This document shows, one piece after another, positions 1 to 7,927 of a stretch of 53,751 bases of DNA (the stretch's first letter is position 1; every line of letters starts with the position of its first letter). This stretch comes from Oscillospiraceae bacterium. Its GTDB lineage: Bacteria > Bacillota > Clostridia > Oscillospirales > Ruminococcaceae. The notes under the pieces were generated by a model. The model was not told the origin of the DNA and made no database searches. It worked only from the letters and a program-made list of their open reading frames with translations. The stretch is taken from the NCBI GenBank assembly GCA_029007035.1, contig JAQXHC010000026.1, forward strand, positions 1 through 53,751, in the 5' to 3' direction. Position numbers and translations under genes: made by a program.

Positions 1-527
1 AGCAGAAAGCAGCGGAAAGTGTATTTCTCGTTGTCGGTTTCCTTGACTGCTCCTGCTCGTTTCAGCCTGTTTGCCATTTCACACAGTCTGGTGATAAGTT
101 CCGTGTAGGCTCTTATTTTATCGGGATCCTGCGTAAGTGGAAACCATGGAAAGCTGATGCCGTCTTCGCTGATTTTAATTGTAAGCGTATCCGTTCCGAT
201 TGCCTTTTTTAACAGGTTTGCTTTGCCTGCGATGATTTGCTCAAGTACTGCAATTTTCTCATCAGGCAGCGTATCTCTTGAAACTGAAATTGTAAGACGG
301 TCTATGACAGCTTCCTCGCTTTCCCAGCCACGCTCTTTCAGATGATTGAGGAGTGCAACAAAATCGACGTTATTGGAAATCGTGAGCATTCCGTCACGCT
401 CCAGAATACAGTCGCCGATCTGATAGTTGCAGGTCGGCACTCCCAGATAACGAGGAATTGCTCCGAGGGCTTCTCCGATATGATCGGCAAGTTCCTTACG
501 TTTTCTGTTTTGCAGGTTGATTTTCAT
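1..527 (-). CDS. Partial conserved protein of Firmicute mobile elements ('virulence protein' type)
   Basis: This open frame runs off the left edge, so its C-terminus is missing; 175 residues are visible. It starts at ATG 527-525 with GGAGG eight bases upstream. The protein begins MKINLQNRKRKELADHIGEA and continues with a YLGVPTCNYQIGD stretch. From memory, that opening is typical of a poorly characterised Firmicute family found on conjugative elements and often labelled 'virulence protein'. No catalytic motif or membrane segment is visible. Its orientation matches the DUF4314 and 359-codon genes further right, so all three may be remnants of one element. The function is unknown. The coding call is secure because the frame is open, has a good RBS and reads as normal protein; the family name is less certain. 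Confidence 0.75.
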   Translation of the reverse strand, partial: MKINLQNRKRKELADHIGEALGAIPRYLGVPTCNYQIGDCILERDGMLTISNNVDFVALLNHLKERGWESEEAVIDRLTISVSRDTLPDEKIAVLEQIIAGKANLLKKAIGTDTLTIKISEDGISFPWFPLTQDPDKIRAYTELITRLCEMANRLKRAGAVKETDNEKYTFRCFL

Positions 528-748
528 GTAATGTACCTCCTTAAGTTGGTAGGTACATTATAAATCAGGTATGCAGTAATAGCAAGAGGTGTGTGTGGAG
601 AGTTATCGGTTTGTTATCAATTTAGCATAGAAAAGAGGTTTTTCCAAATTACAAAAGACCGCTATAATTTTGGAAAAGTAGTGGTAAAGATATTTTAAGG
701 GGACATTGTATGATAGGTGTAACAGAATCAAAGTTACCGAAAGGATAG

Positions 749-985
749 CTTACAATTATTGATGTAATCAACAACTATCACCAGGTGAATCTGCACTCCA
801 CTGAGCTATCAAAGGGATTTAACAGGCTCTGCATATTGTTTGAGAAGTTGCTGATCGAAGCACAGCTTATTACTTTTCACGAGCTTATTGACGTTCAGAG
901 TGAAACTTCGTCTGACAAAATGAGAGCTGCATACAAGGTGCGCTTCAATGACGAAGCGGCTTTGATGGCTGAGCTACAGACGTGA
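749..985 (+). pseudogene. Possible coding remnant, unidentified
   Basis: The frame is open from just after TAG 746-748 to TGA 983-985. It reads as plausible protein, including STELSKGFNRLCILFEKLL and MRAAYKVRFNDEAALMAELQ. The only internal start is GTG 785, without a convincing RBS. It may be the tail of a gene whose 5' part was lost when the island decayed. I recognise no family, and it could be chance. Confidence 0.25.
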
Positions 986-1087
986 CAATTAGAGCGAAAC
1001 ACAAAATAGTTTTAATTATGATAGCAATTTTCGTTTGAGTAGCTCTATTTTTCTCGGCTGAAATAAAGAAAACACGATGTTAAGCAA

Positions 1088-1117
1088 TTGACTTTTTTGT
1101 GATCATTGTGTTATAAT
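1088..1117 (+). promoter_or_regulatory. Sigma-A type promoter for the methyltransferase gene
   Basis: TTGACT (1088-1093) and TATAAT (1112-1117) are separated by 18 bases. The -10 lies 70 bases before the methyltransferase start. Confidence 0.7.
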
Positions 1118-1187
1118 TAATAAGGTATATGTCGCTTTATGACAATGTGTTTTTTTATAAGATAAGCCTTTAATGGAGGAATCCACT

Positions 1188-3095
1188 ATGATAAAAGATA
1201 TAATGGACTATAATGAAACAGTATCCCCGAATGACAGGGAGATGAGCGTTCTGAGAGAGAACTTTCCGTCCTGCTTTAAGTCTGACGGGAGCTTTGATAT
1301 TGAGCGCTTCAAGGAGTTTCTGAGTGACAAGGTTACTGTAACACATGAAGGCTATGAGCTGAAATTCTTAGGAAAGAACTACGCCCGTCTGTTGGCAGCA
1401 GAAGAAACAACAACAGTGATCTCACCTGATGTAGAGCATAATAGTCGTCCTGAGAATGCGAACAGCGAGAACATCTATATCAGCGCTGATAACCTTGATG
1501 CACTCAAACATCTGCTCAAATCCTATGCAGGGCGTGTTAAGTGTATCTATATTGATCCGCCTTATAATACTGGCTCTGACGGGTTCGTCTACAATGACAG
1601 CTTTAATTATACTGCTGAGGAACTTTCAGTAAGACTGAGTATAGATCTTGAACAGGCGGAGCGTATTCTTGACCTCACCAAAAGAGGTAGTGCATCACAT
1701 TCTGCGTGGCTGATGTTTATGTATCCTCGTTTGCTACTGGCTCGTGATTTATTGTCAAAGGACGGAGTTATTTTTATTTCAATAGATGATAATGAGCATT
1801 GTAATCTTAAAGTTATTTGTGATGAAATCTTTGGAGAGAATAACTTTATTGCCGACTTTCCGCGCGTGACAAAAAGAGGAGGAAAGTCTTCAGATGTTAT
1901 TGCTCTTAATCATGATGTTCTACTCATGTATTCCAAAACACCAGCACCATCGTTATATCCAATCGAACATAATGATGCTGACTTTAAGCATACTGATGAA
2001 TATTTTGATGAAAGAGGCTTCTATAAACTCAACCAAACTTTAGACTATGACAGTTTACAGTATAGCAAGAGTTTGGATTATCCCTTAACAATCAATGGCG
2101 AAATTTTCTATCCAGGCTCATCAGTGGAAGCATATGAAGAACGTCAATCAGGAATACACGATGTTGCTGATTGGGCGTGGCGTTGGAGTAAAGCCAAGTT
2201 TGATTTCGGTTATCAAAACGGCTTTATTGTGGTTAAAAACGGAAGAAACGGAAAGCGCATATATACTAAAACCTATCAAAAAGCTACAATTGAGGAAAAT
2301 GATGACGGATATTATATTGAATACGGCGATAGAACAAAATCACTATCTACGTTGGAAATAACTGATAACAAATATTCAAATGATAACGCAACAAAGGATA
2401 TTGCTAAGACGGTTGGAAAAAAAGTGTTTGATCACACAAAGCCAATTGAATTGATTTCTCTTATAGCAAGTTTATGTACCCGAAACGACGATATAATTCT
2501 TGATTTCTTTTCAGGATCAGCTACAACTGCCGAAGCAATTATGAGAATGAATGTTAGCGAGCCTGATGTAAAAAGGCACTGGATACTGGTTCAATTGCCT
2601 GAATTATGTAAAGAAAGCTCCTCTGCTTATAAAGAAGGATATAGAACTATTTGCGATATCGGACTAAAACGTATTCAACTTACCAGAGAACTTTTAATTG
2701 AAGAATACCCTGATACAATAGCGGACCTCGGCTTCAAGCATTACATACTCTCCGAACCTTCAAAAGAAACTCTCGATAAACTGGAAAGTTTCTCGCCCGA
2801 TCAGATGTTCTCCAATCTCCTTGATGAATTTGGTGTACCTACGGTGTTGACTACATGGCTTGTCCGTGACGGCTATGGTTTTACTGCAAAATATGAAACA
2901 CTTGATTTTGCAGGCTATAAAGCCTATTTCTGTGGAAAGCATCTCTATCTAATTCACGAAGGGCTGAGTGATGAATCGATTATGGCAATCTGTGAAAAGC
3001 TCGAATCAGATGCAAACTTCAATCCCGAAAACATCGTCCTGTTCGGTTACAGCTTCACATGGGGAATAGCCTATTGGTGCACTCGCTTTCTGTGA
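1188..3095 (+). CDS. Orphan type III restriction-modification DNA methyltransferase (Mod), C-terminus altered
   Basis: This is a site-specific adenine DNA methyltransferase of the Mod (type III R-M) family, 635 residues. The order of motifs is that of a beta-class amino-methyltransferase: the catalytic DPPY lies at about residues 123-126, in YIDPPYNTGS, and the AdoMet motif ILDFFSGSATT lies far downstream. ATG 1188 is preferred over ATG 1173 because GGAGG (1175-1179) sits eight bases before 1188 and overlaps the earlier ATG. The last recognisable family segment is VLFGYSFTW; it is followed by GIAYWCTRFL and a stop, which does not resemble the usual Mod C-terminus. About 25 residues therefore seem to have been replaced by a rearrangement. 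No res gene follows. It may act as a solitary methylase or be inactive. Confidence 0.88.
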   Translation: MIKDIMDYNETVSPNDREMSVLRENFPSCFKSDGSFDIERFKEFLSDKVTVTHEGYELKFLGKNYARLLAAEETTTVISPDVEHNSRPENANSENIYISADNLDALKHLLKSYAGRVKCIYIDPPYNTGSDGFVYNDSFNYTAEELSVRLSIDLEQAERILDLTKRGSASHSAWLMFMYPRLLLARDLLSKDGVIFISIDDNEHCNLKVICDEIFGENNFIADFPRVTKRGGKSSDVIALNHDVLLMYSKTPAPSLYPIEHNDADFKHTDEYFDERGFYKLNQTLDYDSLQYSKSLDYPLTINGEIFYPGSSVEAYEERQSGIHDVADWAWRWSKAKFDFGYQNGFIVVKNGRNGKRIYTKTYQKATIEENDDGYYIEYGDRTKSLSTLEITDNKYSNDNATKDIAKTVGKKVFDHTKPIELISLIASLCTRNDDIILDFFSGSATTAEAIMRMNVSEPDVKRHWILVQLPELCKESSSAYKEGYRTICDIGLKRIQLTRELLIEEYPDTIADLGFKHYILSEPSKETLDKLESFSPDQMFSNLLDEFGVPTVLTTWLVRDGYGFTAKYETLDFAGYKAYFCGKHLYLIHEGLSDESIMAICEKLESDANFNPENIVLFGYSFTWGIAYWCTRFL

Positions 3096-3290
3096 AAACA
3101 AGTCAAAATCAGTATTGTAGAGCATACAACAATAAACTGATATATCAGTATTCCTTTTTTTCGATAGCATAAAATGAGCGTCATGGAAGATAGGGCTTAA
3201 ATTAACATTTTGTCGTTATGTGCTGATTCGTATTTTCTATTCTATTATCGTTTTATAAATTCAAACATCAACTAAACGCCAACACCAAAT

Positions 3291-3328
3291 AAAAAGTGCC
3301 GTAAACTGCGAATTTACGGCACTTTTTC
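3291..3328. terminator. Bidirectional rho-independent terminator
   Basis: The stem AAAAAGTGCCGTAAA / TTTACGGCACTTTTT has a loop of about seven bases and gives U-runs on both strands. It lies about 200 bases after the methyltransferase stop, and it also contains the stop codon of the leftward recombinase fragment. Confidence 0.85.
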
Positions 3329-3667
3329 TGTTAAGGTGTTTTCCTTTTCAAAAATCACGCCGATGCCAAGTTCCTTCAGTATTCTGACGTATTCAAGGCA
3401 GTCTACTGTGTTTCGTGCGAATCGGCTGATGGACTTTGTAAGGATGAGGTCAATCTTTTTCTGTTTGCACATTCTGATCATGCGGTTGAATTCGGTACGC
3501 TTCTTTGTCTGTGTTCCCGATATGCCCTCATCTGCGAAAATACCTGCAAGTGTCCATTCTTTCTTGCTGTGGATGAGATCGGTGTAATACTCAATCTGTA
3601 CCTGATAGCTGTTCTGCTGTTCTTCCTGTTTCGTAAATCGTTTCTTCCTCAGTCGGCTCAGCATCAA
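3314..3667 (-). pseudogene. Serine site-specific recombinase fragment (both ends missing)
   Basis: The frame encodes the middle of a large serine recombinase resolvase domain. [44 protein letters not shown] and [11 protein letters not shown] match the conserved core of the transposon recombinases common in Clostridia. The N-terminal Y-x-R-V-S/T segment that carries the nucleophilic serine is missing; a short unrelated lead-in from the DUF4314 reading frame takes its place. The C-terminal side stops after VIFEKEN, inside the terminator hairpin at 3291-3328, so the recombinase and zinc-ribbon/coiled-coil domains are absent. It cannot be a functional recombinase. It overlaps the 3' end of the DUF4314 gene in another frame, which suggests a deletion joined the two. 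Confidence 0.85.
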
Positions 3668-3887
3668 CCTTATGGAACGAGTCCTCGCCAGGGATGAGAG
3701 ACAGAGATCTGCCGTTATCCCATTTCATCATAACACTGCCTGCGTCATCAACTCCCACCACTATTCCCATCGTTCCACGGGGGATTGGTCTTGGATCATC
3801 TCCCATAGAATCAAGCTGAATTCTTGTACCTACGGGATACATCTCCCTGATGTGTTCAACCCTTTCTCTGCTTGGAAACTGATTCAT
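3591..3887 (-). CDS. DUF4314 domain protein
   Basis: The product is 98 residues and starts at ATG 3887 ([20 protein letters not shown]), with AGGAGG a few bases upstream that overlaps the stop of the preceding gene at 3898. The body resembles DUF4314, a small beta-rich family found beside conjugative-transposon genes: [40 protein letters not shown] and [14 protein letters not shown]. The family's function is unknown. The last 25 or so residues, after VDAEP, lie over the recombinase fragment in another frame and probably are not original sequence. Confidence 0.8.
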   Translation of the reverse strand: MNQFPSRERVEHIREMYPVGTRIQLDSMGDDPRPIPRGTMGIVVGVDDAGSVMMKWDNGRSLSLIPGEDSFHKVDAEPTEEETIYETGRTAEQLSGTD

Positions 3888-3897
3888 AAAATCCCTC

Positions 3898-4977
3898 CTA
3901 CATAGAAATACCGCCCATATCGAGGTTTTCTTCTTCCTCAATATCGACGGTGTTGGTCATTTCTGTTTCAATCTTCCAGCTGTCGGAGGAATTCCAGAAG
4001 CTCACATAAATCTGACCAAATGCATCGGTGCAGATTTCTCTCTGCTCGAAGCCTTCGCCCCAGCCGTCACTGCACTGACCTTCCCACCAACCCTGAAATT
4101 CTTTCATTTCGCTGTCGGTAAGAGGTGCTGTGATCCGGCAGGTGAGGACTCCAACAAGTTCGCCGTTTCTGACCTCAACGGACGGAAATGCCGAAATAAC
4201 CTTTTCATTGACGGGATAATCCTCATCATAATAAATCATCAATCCACGGTACTTTTCATTCGGTTCGGAATATTTTTCAATGGCTGCATTGATTTCTTCT
4301 TCACATCCACCTGCACAGCTTGATGGGATTACTTCGTAGTCATCGTAATCGAAATTCTCATCTTCATCATACTGCGGTTCAGCCTTGATCTCCAGCGGAC
4401 AGTAGAATTTCATTTCCATTGTAGACTTTGCGATGACTGAAAAGTCTGGCTGTCCCCAGATTCCAAGGAAATGAGCTTTTGCCTGTGCGATATCCGCACG
4501 TCTGTCAAGCATTTCTGCAACTGCCTGAATCATGAGTTCCTGCAAGTTTGTGTCGCTCTCCACATCCTCATAAATAAATGTTTCCTGTCCCGTGTGAGCA
4601 AGCTCAGCAATGCGGTCAGCCATAGCTTTCATCTCTGCGTGAAGTTTTCTTTCGCTGTCTGTAAGATCATTCTGCTCAATGATTGCTCTTGCATTCGGAA
4701 TGAACTGTGACTTGCGGGCATATCCGAAGCCCTCCGCTTCCACCAGAATTCCATCGCTGCCGTTTGCATTGAGGAAGAGAATGCAGTGGGCAGTGTCTCC
4801 TTCCATATACATCAGATCTCTGTTGTCGATGATTTCGGGGACATCCTCAAGGGGATGATCTCTCATCTGCTCGAACCTCTTACTGTAGAGGGGAATGACT
4901 TTCTCCACCTCAATCTGCAGCGGCTCGTAGCTGTAAGCATTGTGATTCAGTGGAGCATTGAATGTGATTTTCTTCAT
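3898..4977 (-). CDS. Conserved mobile-element protein of unknown function (359 aa)
   Basis: This acidic, apparently soluble protein lacks a signal peptide and membrane segments. It begins MKKITFNAPLNHNAYSYEP; an in-frame ATG (4983) and TTG (4986) lie just upstream with only a weak purine-rich RBS, so the start may shift by two or three residues. Visible features are an acidic linker (DEDENFDYDDYEVIP), a short SSCAGGCEEEI stretch and a C-terminal half rich in aromatic residues (EFQGWWEGQCSDGWGEGFEQ) that describes a compact domain. It ends 10 bases before the DUF4314 start and supplies the bases of that gene's RBS, so the two are probably co-transcribed. I recognise it only as typical cargo of Firmicute conjugative elements. 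Confidence 0.75.
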   Translation of the reverse strand: MKKITFNAPLNHNAYSYEPLQIEVEKVIPLYSKRFEQMRDHPLEDVPEIIDNRDLMYMEGDTAHCILFLNANGSDGILVEAEGFGYARKSQFIPNARAIIEQNDLTDSERKLHAEMKAMADRIAELAHTGQETFIYEDVESDTNLQELMIQAVAEMLDRRADIAQAKAHFLGIWGQPDFSVIAKSTMEMKFYCPLEIKAEPQYDEDENFDYDDYEVIPSSCAGGCEEEINAAIEKYSEPNEKYRGLMIYYDEDYPVNEKVISAFPSVEVRNGELVGVLTCRITAPLTDSEMKEFQGWWEGQCSDGWGEGFEQREICTDAFGQIYVSFWNSSDSWKIETEMTNTVDIEEEENLDMGGISM

Positions 4978-5013
4978 TAGCATCAACTCGCTTTCTTTTT
5001 AATAGTATAGGGG

Positions 5014-5060
5014 AACAAAAAAGCCGAACTAATCGAGAATTAACTTCTCAATCAATTCGG
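5014..5060 (-). terminator. Hairpin with U-run, minus strand
   Basis: An imperfect stem (CCGAATTGATTGAGAA against TTCTCGATTAGTTCGG, minus strand) is followed by TTTTTT. It lies directly upstream of the 359-codon gene, so it ends transcripts arriving from the right. Confidence 0.6.
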
Positions 5061-5107
5061 TATAACGACCAAGAAACCGCCAGAAACTTTGTGAAAGTTT
5101 TTCGCAA

Positions 5108-5150
5108 TAAAAAAGAGCAGACTTCGGAATTTTCTCTCCGAATCTGCTCT
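5108..5150 (-). terminator. Rho-independent terminator, minus strand
   Basis: On the minus strand AGAGCAGATTCGGA pairs with TTCCGAAGTCTGCTCT (one mismatch), then a run of six U follows. It is the middle of three terminators between tRNA-Gln and the mobile island. Confidence 0.8.
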
Positions 5151-5257
5151 CAATTCTCTTGAAAATCAAAAAACGCCCGTTCGAGTCCTGTTTTATGGCT
5201 AAAAAGGCAAAATGTCATCTACGGTTTTACACTAAAAAATTTCGACGTCAGACACGC

Positions 5258-5286
5258 AAAAAAACCCGAAAAATCGGGCTTTTTTG
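5258..5286. terminator. Terminator after tRNA-Gln (bidirectional)
   Basis: The short GC stem CCCGA / TCGGG is flanked by A and T runs on both sides. On the minus strand it follows the tRNA-Gln gene by about 30 bases and would end its transcript. Confidence 0.8.
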
Positions 5287-5314
5287 GTCTGTCATCTATT
5301 TTGTTCAACAGAGA

Positions 5315-5390
5315 TGGTTGGGGTGGAAGGATTTGAACCCTCGAAATGACGGAGTCAGAGTCCGTTGCCTTACCGCTTGGCGACACCCCA
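5315..5390 (-). tRNA. tRNA-Gln (anticodon CUG), CCA encoded
   Basis: A full cloverleaf can be drawn on the minus strand. The acceptor TGGGGTG pairs with CACCCCA, followed by discriminator A and an encoded CCA (5317-5315). The D-arm contains CGCCAAGCGGTAAGGC. The anticodon stem ACGGA / TCCGT encloses loop CTCTGAC, so the anticodon is CTG, decoding CAG. The T-arm carries GGGTTCAAATCC. The 3' end points toward the decayed mobile island on the left, the usual arrangement for integration at a tRNA 3' end, although I found no clear second att copy in this window. Confidence 0.95.
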
Positions 5391-5420
5391 GAATATAGTA
5401 CTGAGTCACTCAGCTTTTAT

Positions 5421-5449
5421 ATTATATGCTTTTTTTGGAAGAAAGTCAA
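5421..5449 (-). promoter_or_regulatory. tRNA-Gln promoter
   Basis: On the minus strand TTGACT (5449-5444), 17 bases, then TATAAT (5426-5421). The -10 is about 30 bases before the mature tRNA 5' end. Confidence 0.8.
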
Positions 5450-5600
5450 GCCTTTTTGATATATTTTTTTATTTTAATTTATTTGCTTTCTATTGAAAAA
5501 ATTAACAGAACTTATTATAATTATAATATAGATAATTCTTGGCATTTAATTTACAACATTTTGTTTTTGTATAAAAACGTGGCTTTTATCAGGGGGAAAA

Positions 5601-6542
5601 ATGAAAAGACTATATTTCATATTCAATATGCACTCGGGGAAAGCAGCAATTTCCGCAGCTCTCGGTGAAATTATAGACGCATTTACCAAATCAGGTTACG
5701 AGGTTACGGCTCACCCGACGCAGGGAAGTGACGACACTGCCGATTCTGCTGAATACGCAGTGAATTCGGGCTTTGACCTTATTGTGTGTGCAGGCGGCGA
5801 CGGTACGCTCAGCAACTGCCTTAACGGAATTATGAGATGCGAGAGGAAGGTTCCTCTCGGATATATACCTTCGGGTTCGACAAACGATTTTGCCAAAACT
5901 CTCGGAGCTCCAAAATCTCCGCTGCAGGCTGTCGACTGGGTGATTGGCGGAAAGGCGGTAAATTGCGATGTCGGAAAGTTCAACAATGATTTCTTTACCT
6001 ATATCGTTGCATTCGGAGCCTTTACCAATGTAACCTACGAAACCTCCCAGCAGTTTAAAAATATACTTGGTCATGCTGCCTATGTGCTAAGCGGAATACT
6101 GAGTCTGAATACGCTTCGTTCAAAGCGGATGAGAATTGAATACGACGGGAATGTAATCGAGGACGATTTTATATATGGAATGGTTACAAATTCTGCGTCA
6201 GTTGCGGGACTGCTGTCATTGAGCAACTTTCTTCTTGACGACGGAAAGTTCGAGGTAACTCTTATCAAGCGTCCATCAAATCCCGTTCAGCTTCAAAAGA
6301 TAGTTCATTCTCTGCTCAATATCGGCGAGGAAATTGATAAGGAGTATATCAAATTCTTCCGTACAGATAAAATCACATTTACTTCGCTAAGTGACGAGCC
6401 GATTACATGGACAAGAGACGGGGAATACGGCGGAGATGCGTCGATTAACGTGATTGAGAACTGTCACCGTGCGATCCCGCTGATCATATCGGAGACGGAT
6501 AAAATGTATTTTTCTGCTGACGGTCTTTCCGAGGGAGAATAA
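5601..6542 (+). CDS. Diacylglycerol kinase-like lipid kinase (YegS/DgkB family)
   Basis: The 313-residue protein has the DAGK catalytic signature: an N-terminal FIFNMHSGKA nucleotide-binding strand, the GGDGT motif in VCAGGDGTLSNCL near residue 70, and the PSGSTNDFAKTLG loop near residue 100. These enzymes phosphorylate diacylglycerol or related lipids at the inner face of the membrane; many feed diacylglycerol from lipoteichoic acid synthesis back into phospholipid. The length fits the family. ATG 5601 follows AGGGGGA. It appears monocistronic, with a gap of about 120 bases to the next gene. Substrate specificity cannot be read from the sequence. Confidence 0.88.
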   Translation: MKRLYFIFNMHSGKAAISAALGEIIDAFTKSGYEVTAHPTQGSDDTADSAEYAVNSGFDLIVCAGGDGTLSNCLNGIMRCERKVPLGYIPSGSTNDFAKTLGAPKSPLQAVDWVIGGKAVNCDVGKFNNDFFTYIVAFGAFTNVTYETSQQFKNILGHAAYVLSGILSLNTLRSKRMRIEYDGNVIEDDFIYGMVTNSASVAGLLSLSNFLLDDGKFEVTLIKRPSNPVQLQKIVHSLLNIGEEIDKEYIKFFRTDKITFTSLSDEPITWTRDGEYGGDASINVIENCHRAIPLIISETDKMYFSADGLSEGE

Positions 6543-6665
6543 AATCTGTGCATGCTGCACAATAATTTTTGTTCCATTTCTCCCTTTTGTGTATTGAATT
6601 ATTAAATTTGCTGTGTTAAAATAATAACATGATGTATTTTTCATTGCTCAGAAAGAGGGATTACT

Positions 6666-7469
6666 ATGAGACATATTATTATATTTGACAGTCAGGACGG
6701 TGCGCATCGGTTCAGTATGGCTATTGCTGATGGATTTATATGTTCTGCCGCTGAAAATGAACCGGAGCTTAAACGGCTGGTGCTCAGCAAAACTCCGGAT
6801 GCTGTTGTAATAAATGCTGAATACGCTTCGGATGGATTGTGCGATGTCGTTAAAAATACACGCAGAATTCTGCCGTCCTATGATGTTCCGATTATTATTG
6901 CAACAGCTGAAAACGATTGTGAACGTCAGTCAGAGATGTGCAGATTCGGTGCGGACGAAATTATTCATATGCCCCTTTGCAGCGAACTGCTGACAAAAAG
7001 CATCTGCAGTCTGCTTACGGATTCTTCTGCGGATATATCAGATATTCCCGAAGTGTTCGGCGTTGATGAGCTGATGGATATGGTGACGGAAAAAAACACT
7101 GAACGCGGCGCATATATCGTTAAGAAAAATCATTTTGCCAGTATCTGTCACTTTGTTGAGCGCGGACTCGAACGAAGCAGAAAAAATGTTCAGGTCCTGC
7201 TTATGACGCTGAGAGGAAACAGTGATTCTCCTAAAACAATCGAAAACGGCACGATGAATCTGCTGTCTGAGGCAGTCAAGATGTGTCTCAGGAGAGGCGA
7301 TATATCTTCGGTTTGCAGTAAAAATCAGATCGTTATTCTTCTTATGGACGCCGATGATGACGGCGGTCATCTCGTCGCAAACCGCATTGTAAGCAATTTC
7401 TACAGCGAGTGTGAGGACAGCGATCTTGAACTCCAATATGATATAAGAGAGCTTTGCAGAGCGGGCTGA
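6666..7469 (+). CDS. Receiver-like / degenerate GGDEF-like regulatory protein
   Basis: The N-terminal 120 residues resemble a CheY receiver fold. They include IIIFDSQDG, PDAVVINAEYASDG where the phospho-acceptor Asp should be, DVPIIIATAEND, and FGADEIIHMPL in place of the usual GAD-x-x-x-KP ending. The acceptor position reads Asn/Ala and the Lys is absent, so phosphorylation is doubtful. Residues 150-260 resemble a GGDEF domain (NVQVLLMTLRGNSD, CLRRGDISSVCSKNQIVILL, DDDGGHLVANRIVSNFY) but have no GGDEF signature, so cyclase activity is unlikely. It may act as a protein-protein or nucleotide-sensing regulator. GAGGGA stands five bases before ATG 6666, and a strong terminator follows. Confidence 0.65.
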   Translation: MRHIIIFDSQDGAHRFSMAIADGFICSAAENEPELKRLVLSKTPDAVVINAEYASDGLCDVVKNTRRILPSYDVPIIIATAENDCERQSEMCRFGADEIIHMPLCSELLTKSICSLLTDSSADISDIPEVFGVDELMDMVTEKNTERGAYIVKKNHFASICHFVERGLERSRKNVQVLLMTLRGNSDSPKTIENGTMNLLSEAVKMCLRRGDISSVCSKNQIVILLMDADDDGGHLVANRIVSNFYSECEDSDLELQYDIRELCRAG

Positions 7470-7497
7470 AGCCTCGGTAACAAGGATACAGACATAA

Positions 7498-7536
7498 AAA
7501 AGCATTCCCTCACGAAAAGGGAATGCTTAATTTTTT
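7498..7536. terminator. Bidirectional terminator between convergent genes
   Basis: The perfect stem AAGCATTCCCT / AGGGAATGCTT has loop CACGAAA and U-runs on both strands. It serves the receiver-like gene (+) and the ferredoxin gene (-). Confidence 0.9.
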
Positions 7537-7548
7537 GTATATACTCCA

Positions 7549-7719
7549 TTATTCAGCTGAGGGAGCAGATACAGGACAAACACCGGCACAAGCGCCGCAC
7601 TCAACGCAAGCGTCAGCGTCGATAACATATTTGCCGTCGCCCTCAGAGATAGCGCCTACAGGACATTCACCGGCACAAGCGCCGCAGCTGATGCAGTCAT
7701 CAGAAATTTTATATGCCAT
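7549..7719 (-). CDS. 2[4Fe-4S] ferredoxin (56 aa)
   Basis: This short gene encodes 56 residues with two clostridial-type cluster motifs: CISCGACAGECP (residues 9-20) and CVECGACAGVCP (about 38-49). Each Cys-x2-Cys-x2-Cys plus a distal Cys-Pro ligates one of two [4Fe-4S] clusters. It begins MAYKISDDCISCGACAG, typical of the small soluble electron carriers of anaerobes. ATG 7719 follows GGAGGTG at a suitable distance. It has its own promoter (7768-7795) and terminator (7498-7536), so it is monocistronic. It is a plausible electron acceptor for the 2-oxoacid:ferredoxin oxidoreductase encoded at 29649-32229; that partnership is inferred. Confidence 0.95.
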   Translation of the reverse strand: MAYKISDDCISCGACAGECPVGAISEGDGKYVIDADACVECGACAGVCPVSAPSAE

Positions 7720-7767
7720 TATGTATACACCTCCATAAGTTTTCGGAGATTTTTCTCCGTTATTTAT

Positions 7768-7795
7768 ATTGTATCATATTTTCTGAAAAAATCAA
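7768..7795 (-). promoter_or_regulatory. Ferredoxin promoter
   Basis: On the minus strand TTGATT (7795-7790), 16 bases, TACAAT (7773-7768). A short hairpin (CGGAGAAAAATCTCCG) follows before the RBS. Confidence 0.6.
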
Positions 7796-7927
7796 GTGTT
7801 TTTTGAAATTTACTCAAAGAATTATGTGGAAACATACCCTGATTGTCCAATACTTCAGATTAACCGAATCGCAATGCTAATGTTAATCAGAATTTAAGGC
7901 AATAATTATGCGGTGTTATATTAATCG

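Larger units (their letters stand above)
528..1187. other. Gene-poor stretch between the left partial gene and the methyltransferase
   Basis: This AT-rich stretch of about 660 bases holds the RBS of the leftward gene, a possible coding remnant (749-985) and the promoter and RBS of the methyltransferase. I see no other gene, tRNA or strong hairpin. Confidence 0.5.

Noticed and set aside
1173..1187. Upstream ATG for the methyltransferase
   Set aside because: It overlaps the GGAGG that serves ATG 1188.
7523..7738. Plus-strand frame of 71 codons
   Set aside because: It mirrors the ferredoxin gene on the minus strand, whose cysteine motifs decide the strand.
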